DNA of 11,399 bases from an uncultured Clostridia bacterium (GCA_947175045.1 CAMWLH010000037.1:1-11399); one strand, 5' to 3'. Shown: positions 1-7,040, counted from the stretch's first letter. The notes: generated from the sequence alone by a model not told the origin. Translations and numbers: made by a program.

Positions 1-90
1 ATGATATACTTATTATGTAAACAAATATTTACAACTTACTATCAAATGACGCTTTCTTACTTCGCCACTTCGTCAAAAGGTGCTTATAAT

Positions 91-174
91 TGACAAAAGT
101 GCGCTGTTTTGAAGAAAAATGACCGTTTGTTCCGATTTTGCTACCGCTTGTCGTTTTTCTGTTGACTTTTGTCA
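91..174. repeat. 10-bp perfect inverted repeat overlapping the -35 of the HD/HSP90 gene
   Basis: TGACAAAAGT (91-100) and its exact complement ACTTTTGTCA (165-174) are separated by 64 bp. The right copy overlaps the -35 box and contains a smaller dyad, TGAC-TTTT-GTCA (163-174 region). Placement at a promoter suggests a repressor site pair able to loop, but no regulator gene is adjacent. The arms are short enough that chance cannot be excluded. Confidence 0.35.
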
Positions 175-190
175 GTGGGGTTGTTATAAT
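162..190 (+). promoter_or_regulatory. Sigma-A promoter of the HD/HSP90 gene
   Basis: The -35 box TTGACT (162-167) and the -10 box TATAAT (185-190) are separated by exactly 17 bp. A TG dinucleotide one base upstream of the -10 box gives an extended -10 element. Transcription would start near 197 and leave an untranslated leader of about 105 nt before the ATG at 305. Nothing else gene-like is visible in bases 1-304. Confidence 0.75.
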
Positions 191-304
191 ATAAAGAATA
201 TTTGGGCTTATGTCCGCTTTGGCAATAGTATATAACTGTAAATAATCTGTTGTTAAAGCGAAAATATTATATTAAAAAGTACAATTAGGGGGGCTTGTGG
301 ATTT

Positions 305-3300
305 ATGTCAGAACATCCTAAAAATCTGGAAGAAACAGCGCTTTGGAAAATATATATAGAAAAAGTATCTGAGCAAGATAGCAGTCGTAGAATATGGGTT
401 AAAAAGGTTTATGATAATGCAGTAATTTATTTAAAACGTGTTTGTGAGACATTCCCGAACTATACTTTACATGACGAAACGCATGTTTTGAATGTTATGT
501 ATGCAATGGGCGCTATTCTTGGAGATCAAATCGGAAATTTAAGTGTTGGAGAAGTTGAGCTTCTCATTTTAGCCGCGTCGCTTCACGATATAGGAATGGT
601 GTATGATGATGCAGAAATGGAAAACGTTTTTAATGATGAAAGAAAATGTAAACACTTTCTTAAAGAAAATAGTCCAGAACTTATAGGTGTTCCACACACC
701 GATTGGTCGGAAAATACAAGGCAATGGTATCTTAGATCACTACACCCTTTTCGGATTCACGAAATACTTCGTACTGATGAATGGAATGCTCTTATTGATG
801 AGCGTCCTCAAAAAATTGTACCCGTGCAAAATATAGTTGCTGTATGTCAATCACATGGCGAGGATATTTCTTCAATAAAAAACAATCCTTTGCTGAAATA
901 TCTACCAGCAAAGGAAACAGAACCTCTTTTTTGTGCTATGCTTTTACGTCTGGCAGATTTGTTGGATTTTGATGATACCCGAGCTCCGCAGATTCTTTTT
1001 AAGTATGCTGCTGACAATGAAGAGAGTGTCAAAGAGTGGAGAAAGCATATGGTTTCTACGGGATTTAAATATCCACAGACACCTTCAAGGGATGAGCTTA
1101 TTTTCTCGGCTGAATGCAAAGAACCGTGTGTTGAATATTCTATTCGTGACTTCTTGGATTGGATCGACATTGAACTAATCAATTGCAAAAAATTACAAGG
1201 ACTCTGTTATAAAGACTGGCAGCGAGGTTTTTCGTTTCCGCGCTCTGTTTCTGGGGACGGTATTATAAGTGATGGCTATGTAAGCGATAAATTTATGCTT
1301 ACAATGGATCAAAACCGTATATTGAAACTACTAACCGGTGAAAATTTCTACTACAGCAATGATGCTTTCATACGCGAATTGCTCCAAAATGCTATTGATG
1401 CGACATTGTTACGCGGTAAATTGGATAGTAGTTTTAAAGTCGAAAATGCTCGAATTGATCTTTGGGAATGGAACGACAAGGATGGTAACATTTTGTTTCG
1501 CATAGACGATCAGGGAACAGGTATGACATCTGGAATGTTTAAAAATTATTTCCTGAAAGTCGGCAATTCATATTACACATCAAAAGAGCTTAAAAGAGAT
1601 TTAAGCAGCAGCGGAAAAGACTTCTATGGCATAAGCCGATTTGGTATAGGATTTCTTTCATGTTTTCTCTGCGGAACTGAAGCGGAAGTATCTACACTCT
1701 ATTTTGACGATAATAAAAGCAGGGATGAATATGAGCTCGGCACAGGAGACAGAAATGGATATGGTCTGAGAATGCAGATTACCGGTCTTTCCGGATATTA
1801 TACCCTTAGAAGCCAGGCTAACAATCATATAATAAAATCATCGTTACCCACACCTGAATCTGTTGATTCAGCGGCAAGCCCAAAACTAGAATATAACGGC
1901 TATCGGTCTAAAGCAGGGACGTCTATTGTTATAAAACTTGATCCTGGAAAATTAGGTGCAATTGATTTAAAGAACTCTGTCGAAAAATATATCTACGGTA
2001 CACATATGCCGGTGTTTTACAATGGGCAAAGGCTCGGATATACTTATTCGGAGATAATGGAAGGGGCTCATAAACTTAACGGAGAAACTGTTTATGAACT
2101 TTCGGATAGAGAAAAAGAAGAATATGATAAGACATTTCCGAATGCCAAGGGACAATATCCAAAGATAGTTATAACGGCGATGCCGTTTGATACAAATGAG
2201 TATCAAGTAATACCCAATCTATCGGGAATTTGTGTAAAATATAAGTTAATTTTTGATAGCCCTCCACAGTGGCAAGTTAAGGATCAGACCTATACGATTT
2301 CAGCAGATTGTTGCATAGTTGACAAAACAAGGTATTTTAAATTATGTGCAAAAAACACAGGAAAGTATTCGTCGTCTTACATAAATGCAAATTTTGAATT
2401 ATTATTAAAAAGATACGGTAAAAAAGAAGTGTACACCTTGAAACAGGCACTAGAGAAGTTTATGGCATGTCCCGTATCAACCGAGGAATTAGGTGATGCC
2501 TGGCTACCTTTTGCAAATGGTGATATTTCTAATATTTGGACGACCATTTTAGATAAAAGTCAAGAAGCAACTATACATATTGAACCAAATAGATTTAATG
2601 TTGCTTTAGAGCCACTGACCAATGTACAGCGCTATGGTATTTCGTACTTCTATCAAGGTGTTTTAACTAGTAATATTTTCTATGATAATCATTTGTCTTT
2701 TGACATAACTTTCTTTTTGGAGAATGAGCTACAGCCTGTTGTAGATATTGGACGTACCATAACTTCGGGGTTGCCATTAGAGGCGCTTATGGCAATAATT
2801 GGTATCGTATTATATCTTGATTTTGATTCCCCAATTAGTTCCTACTTCGACATAGGACATATTTCTTTACCCGAGTGTCGTCGCCTTCGTAATATTAAGT
2901 TAGGAAAATGGATATTGGAAACGCAGAATAAACATATCATTCAAGTACAAGAGTTTTTGCAGACTCCTTTAAATACTCTATTGATGACGCCTTTAAGTGA
3001 TGAGTGTAACCTACAATTCAGGGCATTTAGTAACGATGCTTTAAAAATAATGCATAAATTTATATCAGCTTATTTTCAAGATACTTACGATATGAAAATA
3101 TGTTATGAGAATGGACAATGTATTGTCTTTACCGAAAAGGAAAATACTGAATATGATGATACCTTCGATAAATTTCCGCCAATGATGTTTTGTAAGGCAG
3201 GAAGCGATAAAAGCCGTAGGTATCTTTGTTGCAGTAATAGTGAATGGCGGAGAGGCATTACGTTGGATCACCCGTTTGCTCAATGGCTTATTGAAAATGC

Positions 3301-3502
3301 CATAAAAATAGAATGCCATTTCCCACGTCAATTTCAACAAATTGTGTACAGCCTTTGTGATGACAATGCGCAACAAATTATAAAGACAGTTAATGAATTT
3401 CGTGAGCAAATTACAAAATTAAATGTTCGCTATGGTATCGACTTATCTTCATTGCCTAAGCTTACTGAAGAAGACTTTTGGGATCACAATTTATATGTAT
3501 GA
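305..3502 (+). CDS. HD-domain / HSP90-like ATPase fusion protein (HD-CE conflict-system type)
   Basis: This is a 1065-residue cytoplasmic protein with no signal peptide or membrane segment. Residues about 45-225 form an HD phosphohydrolase-type domain: H56/H60 in LHDETH, the H94-D95 doublet in SLHDIGM, further histidines at 147 and 184, and D218 in RLADLLD, so the metal site appears intact. Residues about 335-580 form a GHKL/HSP90-type ATPase. Its N box is ELLQNAIDA (358-366), the G1 motif is DDQGTGM (401-407), the G2 motif is RFGIGF (445-450), and a closing GTSIVIKL strand lies near 538-545. The last 485 or so residues match nothing I recognise. This order of domains is known from predicted NTP-dependent bacterial conflict systems; a nucleotide-directed or chaperone-coupled defence role is inferred from that and from the neighbouring DUF262 nuclease. 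The start is supported by AGGGGGG at 287-293. The gene has its own promoter and appears monocistronic. The specific substrate is unknown. Confidence 0.85.
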   Translation: MSEHPKNLEETALWKIYIEKVSEQDSSRRIWVKKVYDNAVIYLKRVCETFPNYTLHDETHVLNVMYAMGAILGDQIGNLSVGEVELLILAASLHDIGMVYDDAEMENVFNDERKCKHFLKENSPELIGVPHTDWSENTRQWYLRSLHPFRIHEILRTDEWNALIDERPQKIVPVQNIVAVCQSHGEDISSIKNNPLLKYLPAKETEPLFCAMLLRLADLLDFDDTRAPQILFKYAADNEESVKEWRKHMVSTGFKYPQTPSRDELIFSAECKEPCVEYSIRDFLDWIDIELINCKKLQGLCYKDWQRGFSFPRSVSGDGIISDGYVSDKFMLTMDQNRILKLLTGENFYYSNDAFIRELLQNAIDATLLRGKLDSSFKVENARIDLWEWNDKDGNILFRIDDQGTGMTSGMFKNYFLKVGNSYYTSKELKRDLSSSGKDFYGISRFGIGFLSCFLCGTEAEVSTLYFDDNKSRDEYELGTGDRNGYGLRMQITGLSGYYTLRSQANNHIIKSSLPTPESVDSAASPKLEYNGYRSKAGTSIVIKLDPGKLGAIDLKNSVEKYIYGTHMPVFYNGQRLGYTYSEIMEGAHKLNGETVYELSDREKEEYDKTFPNAKGQYPKIVITAMPFDTNEYQVIPNLSGICVKYKLIFDSPPQWQVKDQTYTISADCCIVDKTRYFKLCAKNTGKYSSSYINANFELLLKRYGKKEVYTLKQALEKFMACPVSTEELGDAWLPFANGDISNIWTTILDKSQEATIHIEPNRFNVALEPLTNVQRYGISYFYQGVLTSNIFYDNHLSFDITFFLENELQPVVDIGRTITSGLPLEALMAIIGIVLYLDFDSPISSYFDIGHISLPECRRLRNIKLGKWILETQNKHIIQVQEFLQTPLNTLLMTPLSDECNLQFRAFSNDALKIMHKFISAYFQDTYDMKICYENGQCIVFTEKENTEYDDTFDKFPPMMFCKAGSDKSRRYLCCSNSEWRRGITLDHPFAQWLIENAIKIECHFPRQFQQIVYSLCDDNAQQIIKTVNEFREQITKLNVRYGIDLSSLPKLTEEDFWDHNLYV

Positions 3503-3773
3503 TTATACTGAATTACCTGTCGAAATGCCACTCAATGTTCGGACAAAAATAAGTGGTTTGATTTTGAAACGATTTGTAACATTGTTACCGTAACGCTACG
3601 TAACGTTACATTTATCTGCTCTAATTAAATTTTGTGTATTTGATTTTGGTGCAATGCATGAGATAATTTAGGTACTAGAATCTAAACTTATCCTTATCAG
3701 TTAAAACAGCGCGTAAACGCTCAAATAACAAGCCGAAACACAGCAACCAATATAACTTCATTCCCAAATGGCA

Positions 3774-3804
3774 AGAGCGCCTTAAACGCGATTTAAGGCG
3801 CTCT
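3774..3804. repeat. 13-bp perfect hairpin with 5-nt loop
   Basis: AGAGCGCCTTAAA (3774-3786) and TTTAAGGCGCTCT (3792-3804) are exact complements around the loop CGCGA. No T-run follows on either strand, so it is not a textbook intrinsic terminator. It could still stop or stabilise the converging transcripts of the two flanking genes. Confidence 0.6.
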
Positions 3805-3877
3805 GAATTTATGCCAAGTTTTAAACAGTCTTTCAACCGTTTTTTCAACAATATTTGCAAAAGTCGCCGTCGTAGCG

Positions 3878-3901
3878 TTACAACTGCGACAGCAGTTGTA
3901 A
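3878..3901. repeat. 10-bp perfect hairpin with GACA loop
   Basis: TTACAACTGC (3878-3887) pairs exactly with GCAGTTGTAA (3892-3901) around a 4-nt loop. Its left arm overlaps the end of one copy of the CGTAGCGTTACA 12-mer (3871-3882), linking the hairpin to the repeat array. Confidence 0.55.
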
Positions 3902-3953
3902 TATCTATTCTAATCTATTCTACTTCTACTCTATACCGTTACGAAACGTTAAT

Positions 3954-3989
3954 TGTAACGCTCTGTAACGGCGTTACCGTAGCGTTACA
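3954..3989. repeat. Nested inverted repeat of the GTAACG array
   Basis: TGTAACGCT (3954-3962) is complementary to AGCGTTACA (3981-3989). Inside it, GTAACG (3965-3970) is complementary to CGTTAC (3972-3977). The structure ends 14 bp short of the stop codon of the DUF262 gene and so would sit in its 3' untranslated RNA. Confidence 0.5.
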
Positions 3990-4003
3990 CTTAGTGGCGC
4001 TAA

Positions 4004-5803
4004 TTATAGGGAATAGTAGTATGTTCTGATTTTTTCAGCCATGAGCTTACGACGTTCGGCAAGAAAATCCAAGTAATCGTCGGCAGTCATGTTTACAACG
4101 GAGCGGGGAATGCAGTTTCGGTCAAGGTTGTCCCAAAACTCAGCTTCATCAACTATGGTTCCGATACGAATTTCTCCGCCTCTGCATTGCTCTAAAGCCT
4201 CTGTGAAGTAAACTTTTGGTTCTTTGTCGCCTATGGCAACATTTACTACCTTATCCACCGACGCAAAGTTAGCGACTTGATTTTGAATACGCTGTTCTGT
4301 TATTTCGTTTGAGTAGAGGTATGCCTTTGGGAAAATGTGATGAATATCACCATTTTTATTCGTTGCGACTTTGATACCAATTGTGTTATGCAAAAGGGAT
4401 TTGTCATGTGAAAATATTTGAGCAGCAAGGTAAACGAGGAAATACGGGCTGTTGGGGTTAGCAACTTCAAGTAGCGAGACGAGCTGTGTACTCCAGAAAT
4501 CGGGAGTAAGGAACGTGTTTTCGACTTTTTCTAAGTATTCGACATAACCTTGCTCCTGCATCTCCTTCAAGTCTTTGTTCATCTGCGTTTCAGCCGAGCC
4601 TGAATATCTTCCCGTAAGGAGGCTCATAACAAACCATCTTTGAACATAATGCTTGAGCTGTTGCTTGTTAACAGTGTTGCTGTGGTACATATTCAGATAG
4701 AATGTGTATGCATAATTAAGCGAGTTCTGCGACTGCAGGAGCTTTGGATACTCAAAGCCGGCTGAGGTTATAGCATTAACAAATTCAGTAAAAGTATATT
4801 CTTTCATGAAATTAAGAATACCGGTTCGCATTTTGGCAAATGTATCTTCCGAAATCGATTGCTTGTTGCACTTTTCAACAAAGTCTCTGCCGTCAAGCAA
4901 CGCAACCAAATCGCTCAGCTTCGCCCTTCCGAATTGGTGCATAAACGCTACCTTTAACATATCCGAATAGGTGGGATAGTATATATCGCTGTTGTTGTTT
5001 TGCAGCCACACCATCGCTTTGAAGTAGTCTGTATGTGAAAAATCAACGTCTTGGGCGATATCCGTATAGGCAAGGGGTTGAACTACCAGATTGCAGAAAT
5101 AGTCCACCGCCTTGCGCATATTACATCCGTCAAACTCATCGTGTGCCGCTATTTTGGACATAGCGAAATCTGCCTCGTTGAGCCGTTTACCTTGGGAGTT
5201 CAGCCTGACAAAGATTTCTGTTATCTCTGTGCTGTCCAGACTTTGGGAGAGGTCAATCACACCCAACTGTCTGTTTTTTATGCTCATAAGCCGTTCAAGT
5301 GAATCCTTTACAAGCTGTATATCGACATCGGGATTATCGTCAATATAGCTTTGATATAAGCTAATGATATCGTATGTAAATACAACGGATATGTCCTTGA
5401 TCCACTGCTTGCTTTTCTCAATAGCTGGTGTAAGAACCTCAAATCGCCCATCTAACGGATTAAACGATATTTTTATATGCTTTTTCTGGTAGTTCGACGT
5501 TCTGACCTCATAACCTAGCAGTGCTGCCGCTAGAGATGTGACCCTTTGCTGACCGTCTATAAGCACGTTTTTCCCTAAAGAGGTGGTTCCGTCCTTTAGC
5601 CTGATATCAGGGCTTTTTGAGATTACCAGATAGCCTGTCGGATAGCCCCTGTACAGAGAATCTATGAAATCTCTGACCTGTGTCGAGCTCCACACATAAG
5701 GGCGCTGCATATCCGGGATCGCTATGCTGTCCGCCTGTACTAATCCCAAAATCACTTCAACCGAATACTGGTTGATCGAGTAGCTTGCGAAAGTGTTTGC
5801 CAT
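4004..5803 (-). CDS. DUF262 / DUF1524 HNH protein (GmrSD/SspE-like putative restriction nuclease)
   Basis: This is a 599-residue protein. The N-terminal DUF262 (ParB/sulfiredoxin-like) domain shows IPDMQRPYVW (29-38) and the signature DGQQRVTSL (83-91). In GmrS- and SspE-type proteins this region binds or hydrolyses NTP and controls the nuclease. The C-terminal DUF1524 domain carries the HNH-like signature GDIHHIFPK (485-493), followed by conserved N and V positions. Known relatives cut modified phage DNA or respond to phosphorothioated DNA; a phage-restricting role here is inferred, and the recognised modification is unknown. The ATG at 5803 is chosen because AGGAGG (complement at 5809-5814) precedes it by 5 nt. 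An in-frame ATG at 5860 would fall inside the -35 box of the promoter. The gene is single, convergent with the HD/HSP90 gene and divergent from the ORF6N gene. No ssp or dnd modification genes are visible in the window. Confidence 0.88.
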   Translation of the reverse strand: MANTFASYSINQYSVEVILGLVQADSIAIPDMQRPYVWSSTQVRDFIDSLYRGYPTGYLVISKSPDIRLKDGTTSLGKNVLIDGQQRVTSLAAALLGYEVRTSNYQKKHIKISFNPLDGRFEVLTPAIEKSKQWIKDISVVFTYDIISLYQSYIDDNPDVDIQLVKDSLERLMSIKNRQLGVIDLSQSLDSTEITEIFVRLNSQGKRLNEADFAMSKIAAHDEFDGCNMRKAVDYFCNLVVQPLAYTDIAQDVDFSHTDYFKAMVWLQNNNSDIYYPTYSDMLKVAFMHQFGRAKLSDLVALLDGRDFVEKCNKQSISEDTFAKMRTGILNFMKEYTFTEFVNAITSAGFEYPKLLQSQNSLNYAYTFYLNMYHSNTVNKQQLKHYVQRWFVMSLLTGRYSGSAETQMNKDLKEMQEQGYVEYLEKVENTFLTPDFWSTQLVSLLEVANPNSPYFLVYLAAQIFSHDKSLLHNTIGIKVATNKNGDIHHIFPKAYLYSNEITEQRIQNQVANFASVDKVVNVAIGDKEPKVYFTEALEQCRGGEIRIGTIVDEAEFWDNLDRNCIPRSVVNMTADDYLDFLAERRKLMAEKIRTYYYSL

Positions 5804-5808
5804 GATGT

Positions 5809-5814
5809 CCTCCT
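5809..5814 (-). promoter_or_regulatory. Ribosome binding site that fixes the DUF262 start
   Basis: On the minus strand AGGAGG lies 5 nt before the ATG at 5803. This supports the 599-residue protein over a 618-residue form starting at 5860. Confidence 0.85.
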
Positions 5815-5831
5815 GAAAGCTTTTTTGTACT

Positions 5832-5860
5832 ATTATAATATATTTTGCAGTGAATGTCAA
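5832..5860 (-). promoter_or_regulatory. Sigma-A promoter of the DUF262 gene
   Basis: On the minus strand TTGACA (5855-5860) and TATAAT (5832-5837) are both perfect consensus hexamers with a 17-bp spacer. The predicted leader is about 20 nt. A perfect 7-bp inverted repeat, TTTGCAG (5844-5850) and CTGCAAA (5868-5874), brackets the -35 box and is a candidate operator. Confidence 0.85.
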
Positions 5861-5924
5861 TATTTTGCTGCAAACTTGACAAACGGCAATTCTAAAGAGT
5901 GAAATGCTTATTTTTGCATATTGC

Positions 5925-5952
5925 TTGACATATGTAAATTAAGTGCTATAAT
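5925..5952 (+). promoter_or_regulatory. Sigma-A promoter of the leader ORF and ORF6N gene
   Basis: TTGACA (5925-5930) and TATAAT (5947-5952) are consensus hexamers with a 16-bp spacer. The 9-mer TTTGCATAT occurs just before the -35 box (5913-5921) and again downstream of the probable start (5973-5981). These are exact direct repeats 60 bp apart and could be operator sites. The promoter is divergent from the DUF262 promoter, with about 64 bp between the two -35 boxes. Confidence 0.75.
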
Positions 5953-6002
5953 ATAATTATACAAACAAAATGTTTGCATATGAAATTAGTTGAAAGGAGA
6001 CG

Positions 6003-6029
6003 ATGAAGATGAGGCAGGAAAGAGAATAA
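6003..6029 (+). CDS. Eight-codon leader ORF upstream of the ORF6N gene
   Basis: ATG at 6003 follows a good AAAGGAGA site ending near 6000 and encodes MKMRQERE before TAA. Its stop codon overlaps the first bases of the hairpin at 6026-6065, so a ribosome finishing this ORF would cover the base of that stem. The position in the transcribed leader and the good ribosome site suggest a real translated leader peptide coupled to RNA folding. A remnant of a longer truncated gene is the alternative. Confidence 0.4.
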   Translation: MKMRQERE

Positions 6030-6065
6030 GGCGCTGCTTACTTTGGACGGACTGCAGCGCCTTAT
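6026..6065 (+). ncRNA. Leader hairpin 1 (12-bp perfect stem)
   Basis: ATAAGGCGCTGC (6026-6037) pairs perfectly with GCAGCGCCTTAT (6054-6065) around a 16-nt loop. It begins inside the stop codon of the 8-codon leader ORF. No U-run follows, so simple intrinsic termination is unlikely. Pausing, translational control or RNA stability are possible roles. Confidence 0.5.
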
Positions 6066-6078
6066 AAATAACTCAAAC

Positions 6079-6118
6079 CCAAGAGGTTTGCTGTATTTAT
6101 TATAGCAAATCCTCTTGG
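6079..6118 (+). ncRNA. Leader hairpin 2 (long stem with one bulge)
   Basis: CCAAGAGG (6079-6086) pairs with CCTCTTGG (6111-6118). The stem continues through TTTGCTGTA and TATAGCAAA, allowing one bulged base and one G-U pair, and closes on a 5-nt loop. It lies 18 nt before the ribosome site of the ORF6N gene. It does not sequester that site in the drawn fold, and no known riboswitch class was recognised. Confidence 0.5.
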
Positions 6119-6149
6119 AAAAGTCAATAGTCTACTAGGAGGATTTTTT

Positions 6150-6713
6150 ATGGACAATGAGTTTATGGCTGAATTAATGGCAAATCCATATGAAATAAAC
6201 GGATCGAGAATAATAACGTTCAGCGACATGGCAAAGGTGCTTGGACAGAATAGAGCCAGCATGGTTCAGGCATTCAGAAGAAACATAGGCTGTTTCACGC
6301 AGAATGCCGATTTCTTTCATTTATCCAGCGAGCAATCCGTAGATATTGTTGGGATCAAAGCTCCTGTCGGTTGCTACGCTCTTACCGAAAGCGGTTTTAT
6401 GATATTCTCGAAAAAAGCCAATATCCGAAACGCAGTTGGGAAGGAGATGATAAAGAAATACTTTCGACCCGAATCCACAATCGAGAATGGAATAACTCCA
6501 CCCATTCAAACGGCTGAAACAGGCACTCCGGTAATTCGCTTTTCTGACATAGAGGCTGTTCTGATTCAGTTTAAGGAGTTGAGAACGCTTGTCTCGGTAC
6601 TGTGCGATAACGCCATAAAAGAGGACGAGATGACGATGGCGCTCCATACGATTGAAACGGTTCTTAACGTAAAGGTTGCGGAGTTTGATAAACTGGTGTA
6701 CTCCAACACATAG
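6150..6713 (+). CDS. ORF6N-domain phage antirepressor-like DNA-binding protein
   Basis: This is a 187-residue protein. Residues about 15-105 fit the ORF6N pattern found in phage antirepressors: ITFSDMAKVLGQ (22-33) in place of the usual DLA-LYGV start, then FRRNI (42-46) and FFHL (55-58). The later block is YALTESG (76-82), close to the family's Y-FTEQG. After a linker rich in T, P and E (106-128) there is a probably helical C-terminal part (129-187), likely for dimerisation or partner binding. Such proteins usually relieve phage or element repression; the exact target is unknown. AGGAGG at 6137-6142, 7 nt upstream, supports this start. The gene is expressed from the promoter at 5925-5952 through a structured leader and is followed by its own hairpin terminator. 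The match to ORF6N is by motif and not strong; the related Bro-N/KilA-N group is the alternative. Confidence 0.65.
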   Translation: MDNEFMAELMANPYEINGSRIITFSDMAKVLGQNRASMVQAFRRNIGCFTQNADFFHLSSEQSVDIVGIKAPVGCYALTESGFMIFSKKANIRNAVGKEMIKKYFRPESTIENGITPPIQTAETGTPVIRFSDIEAVLIQFKELRTLVSVLCDNAIKEDEMTMALHTIETVLNVKVAEFDKLVYSNT

Positions 6714-6718
6714 CATAT

Positions 6719-6760
6719 AGCCGCCTCTGAGGAAATGATAATCTCAGAGGCGGCTTTGAT
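6719..6760 (+). terminator. Terminator after the ORF6N gene
   Basis: AGCCGCCTCTGAG (6719-6731) and CTCAGAGGCGGCT (6743-6755) form a perfect 13-bp GC-rich stem with an 11-nt loop. A short T-rich tail (TTTGATTTA) follows. It begins 5 nt after the stop codon. Confidence 0.75.
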
Positions 6761-6995
6761 TTATGTAGATCATGAAAAGGTTATTTACATATGTTTAGTC
6801 AAAATGCATAAATTACCGATTGGCAAATTGACACATTCAGCTTATGCGTTGATATGACACCATCTCTATATAACTTCATCACTTCTAAAACAGGCTTTAT
6901 ATAGCCGCATTAAGACGTCCTATGTTGCAAATGTTCATTATAGAGTGTTGGTAGTTTGTTGCTAAAATTTTTTTTGAAAATCTTGAAAAAATCGC
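6761..6995. other. Gene-free stretch with an A/T tract before a promoter
   Basis: No ORF with a ribosome site and no RNA gene is visible here. Bases about 6964-6992 are runs of A and T directly upstream of the promoter at 6996-7024, in the position of an UP element that could strengthen it. The rest shows no structure I can support. Confidence 0.4.
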
Positions 6996-7024
6996 TTGAC
7001 AATTGCCATATGGCAAGGTATAAT
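6996..7024 (+). promoter_or_regulatory. Promoter of the acidic-protein/ardA operon with spacer operator
   Basis: TTGACA (6996-7001) and TATAAT (7019-7024) are perfect consensus hexamers with a 17-bp spacer. The spacer contains the perfect 14-bp palindrome TTGCCATATGGCAA (7003-7016), the classical place for a repressor to exclude RNA polymerase. The next 18 bases almost copy the sequence following the -10 box of the promoter at 5925-5952. Confidence 0.85.
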
Positions 7025-7040
7025 ATAATTATAAACAAAA

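Larger units (their letters stand above)
3503..4003. repeat. Convergent intergenic region rich in GTAACG/CGTTAC repeats and hairpins
   Basis: No gene with a ribosome site lies between the two converging defence genes. The 12-mer CGTAGCGTTACA occurs at 3871-3882 and 3978-3989, and in inverted form with one mismatch at 3589-3600. Many further GTAAC/GTTAC units lie at 3576-3609 and 3936-3989. The outer clusters are inverted with respect to each other (3590-3610 against 3964-3988, differing by small gaps). Read on the minus strand, the right cluster would encode a V-T-rich stretch interrupted by stop codons, similar to low-complexity segments of phage replication proteins. It may be a decayed phage replication/origin segment, an iteron-like binding array or a miniature inverted-repeat element. 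The sequence alone does not decide among these. Confidence 0.5.

Noticed and set aside
3529..3560. Terminator directly after the HD/HSP90 gene
   Set aside because: Only a 5-bp stem (CCACT/AGTGG) with a 19-nt loop precedes the T-rich bases, too weak to call.
3675..3860. Minus-strand ORF of 61 residues
   Set aside because: It has no ribosome site and spans the perfect hairpin at 3774-3804, which is atypical of coding sequence. Kept only as part of a possible decayed fragment.
3576..3989. CRISPR array
   Set aside because: Repeats are short, irregularly spaced and in both orientations; there are no uniform spacers and no cas genes.
3811..4029. Plus-strand ORF of 72 residues in the repeat region
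   Set aside because: It has no ribosome site, its sequence is a translation of the GTAACG repeats and hairpins, and it overlaps the end of the DUF262 gene.
5804..5860. Longer start of the DUF262 protein at 5860
   Set aside because: That codon lies within the -35 region of the gene's own promoter and lacks a ribosome site, whereas 5803 has AGGAGG.
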